9,605 bases of DNA from positions 1 to 9,605 of the forward strand of contig CAJUOD010000107.1 of assembly GCA_910587875.1 (NCBI GenBank), given 5' to 3'. This DNA comes from an uncultured Oscillibacter sp. (lineage in GTDB: Bacteria; Bacillota; Clostridia; Oscillospirales; Oscillospiraceae). The translations under genes were made by a program, and so were the position numbers. Shown one piece after another: positions 6,680 to 9,605 of the stretch. Within the stretch, counting starts at the first letter, position 1; each line of letters opens with the position of its first letter. The notes below the pieces were generated by a model. That model saw only the letters and a list, made by a program, of their open reading frames with translations, was not told the origin of the DNA and searched no databases.

Positions 6680-8290
6680 ATGTCGACGAAGAAAAAACAA
6701 TCCTTCCTGGGCGGCGCGGCCATCCTGGCGGCGGCGGTGGCCGTTGTCAAAGGCATCGGCTTCTTTTACAAGATCCCCCTGAACAACATCCTGGGCGAGG
6801 AGGGCAAGACCTACTTCGACTCCGCCTATCAAATTTACAACGTCCTGCTCTCCATTTCCACGGCGGGCCTGCCTCTGGCTCTTTCCAAGCTGGTGTCCGA
6901 GGCCCAGGCCCGGGGCCGGGAGAATGAGAAGCGCCGGCTCTTCAGTACGGCCATTTGGATCTTCTTCGCCCTGGGGCTGGCGGGCTTTGCCATCATGTTC
7001 TTTGCTACCGGCTGGGTGGCCGCCCGGCTCCACAACGAGAGCGCCTATTGGGCCATCCGGGCGCTGTCTCCGGCAGTGTTCTGCGTGTGCCTCCTGGCCT
7101 GTATGCGGGGCTATACCCAGGGCCAGGGGAACATGACGCCCACCGCCGTCTCCCAAGTGCTGGAAGCTCTGAGCAAGCTGGGCATCGGACTGGCGCTGGC
7201 GTGGTATATTTTCCAGGCGGGCATGGGACAGAAGTTCGTGGCGGCCGGGGCCATCCTGGGCGTGACCATCGGCACCGTGCTGTCTATGATCTTCCTGATC
7301 GGTTACCTGCTGACCCACCGCTCCCGGGCGGAGACCCTGGATGTCCCGGAGAGCCGGGGGACCCTGGCCAGGCACATCCTGGCCATTGGGGTGCCCATCA
7401 CCCTGAGCAACTCGGCCATGAGCATCATCACGCTGGTGGACACCTCCATCGTGCTGGGACGGCTGCAAAACGGCCTGGGTCTGACGGAGGAGGCCGCCTC
7501 CGCCCTGAAGGGGGCCTACGGCTACGCCATGGATATGGTGAACCTGCCGCCCTCCTTCGTCTTTCCGGTGACCATGAGCCTGATCCCGGTGGCGGCGGCG
7601 GCCCTGGCCCGGCAGGATCACCGGGGGGCGGACCGGATTATCTCCTCCGCCTTCCGGCTCATCGCCATTCTGGCTCTGCCCTGCGGCGTAGGGCTCAGTG
7701 TGCTGTCCACCCCCATCATGCGCCTGGTGCTCCCGGCCCAGCCGGAGGCCGCCCTGGCGGCGGGGCCTCATCTGCGGGTTTTGGGCTTTGCCTGTATCTT
7801 CATTTGCGTCATGAACCTGACCAACGCCATATTGCAGACCTACGGCAAGGTGCGCATCCCCATTTACACTGTCGTGGCCGGAGGCGTGGTCAAAATCGTG
7901 ATGAACTATATCCTGGTGGGCACCCCGGAGATCAACATTCACGGCGCGCCCATTTCAACCCTTTGCTGTTACATTGTCATCGCCTTTTTGAACCTGTTCT
8001 TTGTCTGGAAATACTCCCCCACGAAACCCAGGTATTTCCAGCTCTTCTTCAAACCCGCTGTGGCGACCGCCCTCATGGGCGGCGGAGCCTGGGCGGTCCA
8101 CGGCTTTGTGGGCCGGGCCCTGTCGGGACACTCCGCCTACGGGGCCAACGCCGTCGCCACCCTCGCCGGCATCCTGGCGGGAGTAATCGTTTACGCCATT
8201 TTGGTGGTGGCCCTGCGGATTCTGCGGGCGGAGGACCTGAAAACGGTTCCCCATGGGGCAAAACTGGCGAAATTGTTGCATTTGCGCTAA
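6680..8290 (+). CDS. SpoVB/YabM-type MOP-superfamily lipid-linked polysaccharide flippase
   Basis: Polytopic membrane protein of 536 residues in the polysaccharide biosynthesis/MATE-like (MOP) superfamily, which includes SpoVB, MurJ and Wzx, proteins that move lipid-linked sugar precursors across the membrane. The start MSTKKKQSFLGGAAILAAA is typical of SpoVB/YabM: a short basic segment followed by the first membrane helix (about 9-29, including KGIGFFYKIPL). About 14 hydrophobic segments follow, separated by short basic loops, with a hydrophilic loop near 210-230 (HRSRAETLDVPESRG) and conserved helix sequences such as GVPITLSNSAMSI and FPVTMSLIPVAAAA. I prefer ATG 6680, with GAGG (6665-6668) 11 bases upstream. 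The earlier in-frame GTG at 6611 would translate through the terminator hairpin without a binding site, and ATG 6671 lies against the GAGG. Synteny with mazG and rqcP points to the YabM branch over sporulation-specific SpoVB, but the cargo is unproven. Confidence 0.9.
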   Translation: MSTKKKQSFLGGAAILAAAVAVVKGIGFFYKIPLNNILGEEGKTYFDSAYQIYNVLLSISTAGLPLALSKLVSEAQARGRENEKRRLFSTAIWIFFALGLAGFAIMFFATGWVAARLHNESAYWAIRALSPAVFCVCLLACMRGYTQGQGNMTPTAVSQVLEALSKLGIGLALAWYIFQAGMGQKFVAAGAILGVTIGTVLSMIFLIGYLLTHRSRAETLDVPESRGTLARHILAIGVPITLSNSAMSIITLVDTSIVLGRLQNGLGLTEEAASALKGAYGYAMDMVNLPPSFVFPVTMSLIPVAAAALARQDHRGADRIISSAFRLIAILALPCGVGLSVLSTPIMRLVLPAQPEAALAAGPHLRVLGFACIFICVMNLTNAILQTYGKVRIPIYTVVAGGVVKIVMNYILVGTPEINIHGAPISTLCCYIVIAFLNLFFVWKYSPTKPRYFQLFFKPAVATALMGGGAWAVHGFVGRALSGHSAYGANAVATLAGILAGVIVYAILVVALRILRAEDLKTVPHGAKLAKLLHLR

Positions 8291-8367
8291 AAGATACGGA
8301 AAATTGGCAAAATATATGAACTCATCTCAACTTTTTTCTCGAAATTTCTTGCAAAGGCGGGCAATCT
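8291..8367. other. AT-rich spacer between flippase and mazG
   Basis: Seventy-seven bases that are strikingly richer in A and T than the flanking genes, including a T6 run at 8332-8337 and the palindrome GAAATTTC at 8341-8348. No stem precedes the T-run, so it is not a terminator. TTGGCA (8304-8309) has no good -10 at the right distance. Only the end, AAAGGCGG (8353-8360), has a clear likely role, as the mazG ribosome binding site. A promoter here is plausible but not demonstrable by eye. Confidence 0.5.
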
Positions 8368-9171
8368 ATGGTAGATTTTCAATGTAAGCGCCGTTACGGC
8401 TGGGAGGATTTCCTGGAAATCATGCGCCTGCTCCGGGCGCCGGGGGGCTGCCCCTGGGACGCGGAGCAGACCCACGGGTCCATCCGCCGGAATTTTCTGG
8501 AGGAGACCTATGAGGCTCTGGACGCCATTGACCGGGACGACCCGGTTGATATGTGCGAGGAGCTGGGCGACGTGCTGATGCAGGTGGCTTTCCATGCCCA
8601 GATTGAGACGGAGCGGGGCCGGTTCACTATGGACGACGTCATCGACGGCGTGGCCCAGAAGCTGGTCTACCGCCATCCCCATGTCTTCGGCACCGTGGAG
8701 GTGGCGGACAGCCGGGAGGTCTTGGTCAACTGGGAGGCGCTGAAGCGGAAGGAGAAATCCCAGTCTACCACCGCCGACGCCATCGAGTCCGTGCCCCACA
8801 CCCTGCCCGCCCTTTGGCGGGCGGAGAAGATCGGCTCCAAGACCGCCAAGGCGGGCTTCGACTGGTCCGGCCCCCTCAGCGCCCTGGGGAAGCTGGAGGA
8901 GGAGGTCCGGGAGCTGCGGGAGGCCCTGGAGGCCGGAGACGCGGCAGACAGGCCCCACGGCGTCCGGGAGGAGTTGGGGGACCTGCTCTTCATCACCGCC
9001 AAGGTGGCCCAGATGTCCGGCGTGGACCCGGAGGACGCCCTCCACCGGGCCTGCGACAAGTTCGACGGGCGCTTCCGCCGGGTGGAGGCTATGGCGGACA
9101 AGCCTCTGGGCGCGTACACGGAGGCGGAACTGGTGGAGCTTTGGAATTCCGCCAAAAAAGAGGAGTCTTAA
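8368..9171 (+). CDS. mazG: Nucleoside triphosphate pyrophosphohydrolase MazG
   Basis: House-cleaning enzyme that hydrolyses nucleoside triphosphates to monophosphate and pyrophosphate, clearing abnormal or excess (d)NTPs. At 267 residues it is the full two-domain MazG. The N-terminal repeat has the family signature LRAPGGCPWDAEQTHGSI (22-39), EETYE (45-49) and the metal-binding EELGD (64-68). The second repeat has KLEEEVRELREAL (175-187) and EELGD (201-205), the latter likely the active metal site. Bacillus YabN carries an extra N-terminal tetrapyrrole-methylase-like domain that is absent here, as in Escherichia coli MazG. ATG 8368 is preceded by AAAGGCGG (8353-8360), 7 bases away; later ATG codons would cut into the conserved PGGCPWD region. 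It lies between the flippase and hup, the order seen in many Clostridia. In E. coli, mazG is adjacent to relA-mazEF; here rel is about 7 kb upstream in a separate unit. Confidence 0.96.
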   Translation: MVDFQCKRRYGWEDFLEIMRLLRAPGGCPWDAEQTHGSIRRNFLEETYEALDAIDRDDPVDMCEELGDVLMQVAFHAQIETERGRFTMDDVIDGVAQKLVYRHPHVFGTVEVADSREVLVNWEALKRKEKSQSTTADAIESVPHTLPALWRAEKIGSKTAKAGFDWSGPLSALGKLEEEVRELREALEAGDAADRPHGVREELGDLLFITAKVAQMSGVDPEDALHRACDKFDGRFRRVEAMADKPLGAYTEAELVELWNSAKKEES

Positions 9172-9196
9172 CACGCCATTGCGTTAAGAATATTAG
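9168..9196 (+). promoter_or_regulatory. Candidate sigma-A promoter for hup
   Basis: TTAACA (9168-9173, five of six to TTGACA) and TATTAG (9191-9196, four of six to TATAAT) are separated by exactly 17 bases in an AT-rich spacer. The -35 element overlaps the mazG stop codon (TAA 9169-9171). A start near 9203 would leave a short leader containing the ribosome binding site. An independent promoter suits hup, normally a highly expressed gene, but this is by-eye inference. Confidence 0.45.
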
Positions 9197-9234
9197 GAAC
9201 CCAGAACACAAATGATTGCAGGAGGATACCATTC

Positions 9235-9507
9235 ATGAACAAAGCAGAACTCATCAATGTCGTTTCCGAGGCCGCGGAGGTCTCCAAAAAAGACGCCGAG
9301 GCCGTTATCACCGCCACGCTGGACGCCATCACCGACGCTCTGAAAGAGGGCGAGAAGGTCCAGCTGGTGGGCTTTGGCTCCTTTGAAGTGAAGGCCCGGG
9401 CCGCCCGCGTGGGCCGGAACCCCAAGACCAAGGAGCCCATTGAGATCCCCGCCTCCAAGGTGCCCGTGTTCAAGGCCGGCAAGGTGCTGAAGGACACCGT
9501 GGGCTGA
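9235..9507 (+). CDS. hup: Histone-like DNA-binding protein HU
   Basis: Small basic nucleoid protein (90 residues, the standard HU length) that binds and bends DNA as a dimer, with roles in compaction, replication and repair. Helical dimerisation part: residues 1-38 (MNKAELINVVSEAAEVSKKDAE...). Core signature: GFGSFEV at 46-52. The beta-arm is about 53-76, with GRNPKT at 60-65, where Pro63 is the residue that intercalates between base pairs in known HU structures. The C-terminus FKAGKVLKDTVG is typical. The site GGAGG (9221-9225) sits 9 bases before ATG 9235. The gene is flanked by its own candidate promoter upstream and a perfect-palindrome terminator downstream, so it is probably expressed at least partly apart from mazG and rqcP. 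IHF is less likely given the arm sequence and host. Confidence 0.97.
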   Translation: MNKAELINVVSEAAEVSKKDAEAVITATLDAITDALKEGEKVQLVGFGSFEVKARAARVGRNPKTKEPIEIPASKVPVFKAGKVLKDTVG

Positions 9508-9522
9508 TCCGGGAAACGATTG

Positions 9523-9557
9523 AAACAGCCGGCAGGCCTGCCGGCTGTTTACTTTTT
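9523..9557 (+). terminator. Rho-independent terminator after hup
   Basis: A perfect palindrome spans 9523-9550: AAACAGCCGGCA pairs with TGCCGGCTGTTT around a central GGCC. A T5 run (9553-9557) follows two bases later. It lies 15 bases after the hup stop and 21 bases before rqcP, so it would end most hup transcripts while rqcP depends on read-through or another start. This is the strongest terminator in the window. Confidence 0.9.
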
Positions 9558-9578
9558 CCAAAGAGAGGAGGGCGCGCC

Positions 9579-9605
9579 ATGCGCCTGGACAAGTATTTAA
9601 AGGTT
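9579..9605 (+). CDS. rqcP: S4-domain RNA-binding protein RqcP (YabO), first nine codons only
   Basis: Only nine codons are visible before the window ends, giving MRLDKYLKV, the characteristic start of the small S4-domain protein RqcP (YabO/Hsp15-like). In Bacillus, RqcP binds stalled 50S-peptidyl-tRNA complexes with RqcH and drives poly-alanine tailing in ribosome-associated quality control. AGAGAGGAGG (9562-9571) lies 7 bases before ATG 9579. The neighbourhood flippase, mazG, hup matches the yabM-yabN-yabO synteny, which is the main reason for the name; other S4-domain proteins also begin with RLDK. Confidence 0.78.

Noticed and set aside
6656..7942. Long open frame (428 codons) antisense to the flippase
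   Set aside because: Composition is rich in Gly, His, Gln and Arg with no domain; it mirrors the codon bias of the intact membrane protein on the plus strand.
6955..8319. 454-codon plus-strand frame overlapping the flippase
   Set aside because: An out-of-frame shadow with His/Gly/Pro-rich low-complexity translation; the flippase frame has clear membrane helices.
8349..8377. Promoter TTGCAA, 17 bases, TAGATT
   Set aside because: The -10 lies inside the mazG coding start, so transcripts would lack the start codon and ribosome binding site.
9168..9187. Hairpin TTAAC(A)CGC / GCGTTAA after mazG as a terminator
   Set aside because: The stem is weak with a bulge and no T-run follows; the same bases fit better as part of the hup promoter.

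Overview
This is a GC-rich, single-strand stretch of bacterial chromosome. Every convincing gene lies on the plus strand, most spacers are 0 to 40 bases, and nearly every start has a strong GGAGG-type ribosome binding site. Gene content and order (rel-dtd, a metallo-beta-lactamase hydrolase, hemZ; then flippase, mazG, hup, rqcP) are typical of Clostridia. High GC plus SpoVB-type and RqcP-type genes suggests a high-GC anaerobic member of the Oscillospiraceae/Eubacteriales (Flavonifractor, Oscillibacter or Dysosmobacter-like). That placement is inference; no marker gene here fixes the genus.

Region 1 (2-6543) reads as one tightly packed operon: the C-terminal half of the (p)ppGpp synthetase/hydrolase Rel (cut by the left edge), D-aminoacyl-tRNA deacylase (dtd), an unrecognised 136-residue protein, a glyoxalase II-like hydrolase, the radical SAM protein HemZ, a P-loop uridine kinase-like enzyme, a small zinc-ribbon protein and a trimeric-type purine nucleoside phosphorylase. 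The themes are stringent response, tRNA proofreading and nucleoside salvage. A structured spacer (6544-6679) ends in a Rho-independent terminator-like hairpin.

Region 2 (6680-9605) holds a SpoVB/YabM-type MATE/MOP flippase, MazG, the histone-like protein HU and the first nine codons of RqcP (YabO). It matches the Bacillus subtilis yabM-yabN-yabO block with hup inserted. hup appears to have its own promoter, overlapping the mazG stop codon, and is followed by a 28-base perfectly palindromic terminator just before rqcP.

I found no tRNA, rRNA, CRISPR array, insertion sequence, phage gene or frameshifted gene. No intergenic stretch exceeds 300 bases. The window is mostly conserved housekeeping DNA. 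The least explained parts are two small proteins (1773-2183 and 5296-5697), the kinase that seems to lack the N-terminal half of its long relatives, the structured spacer at 6544-6679, and the role of HemZ.
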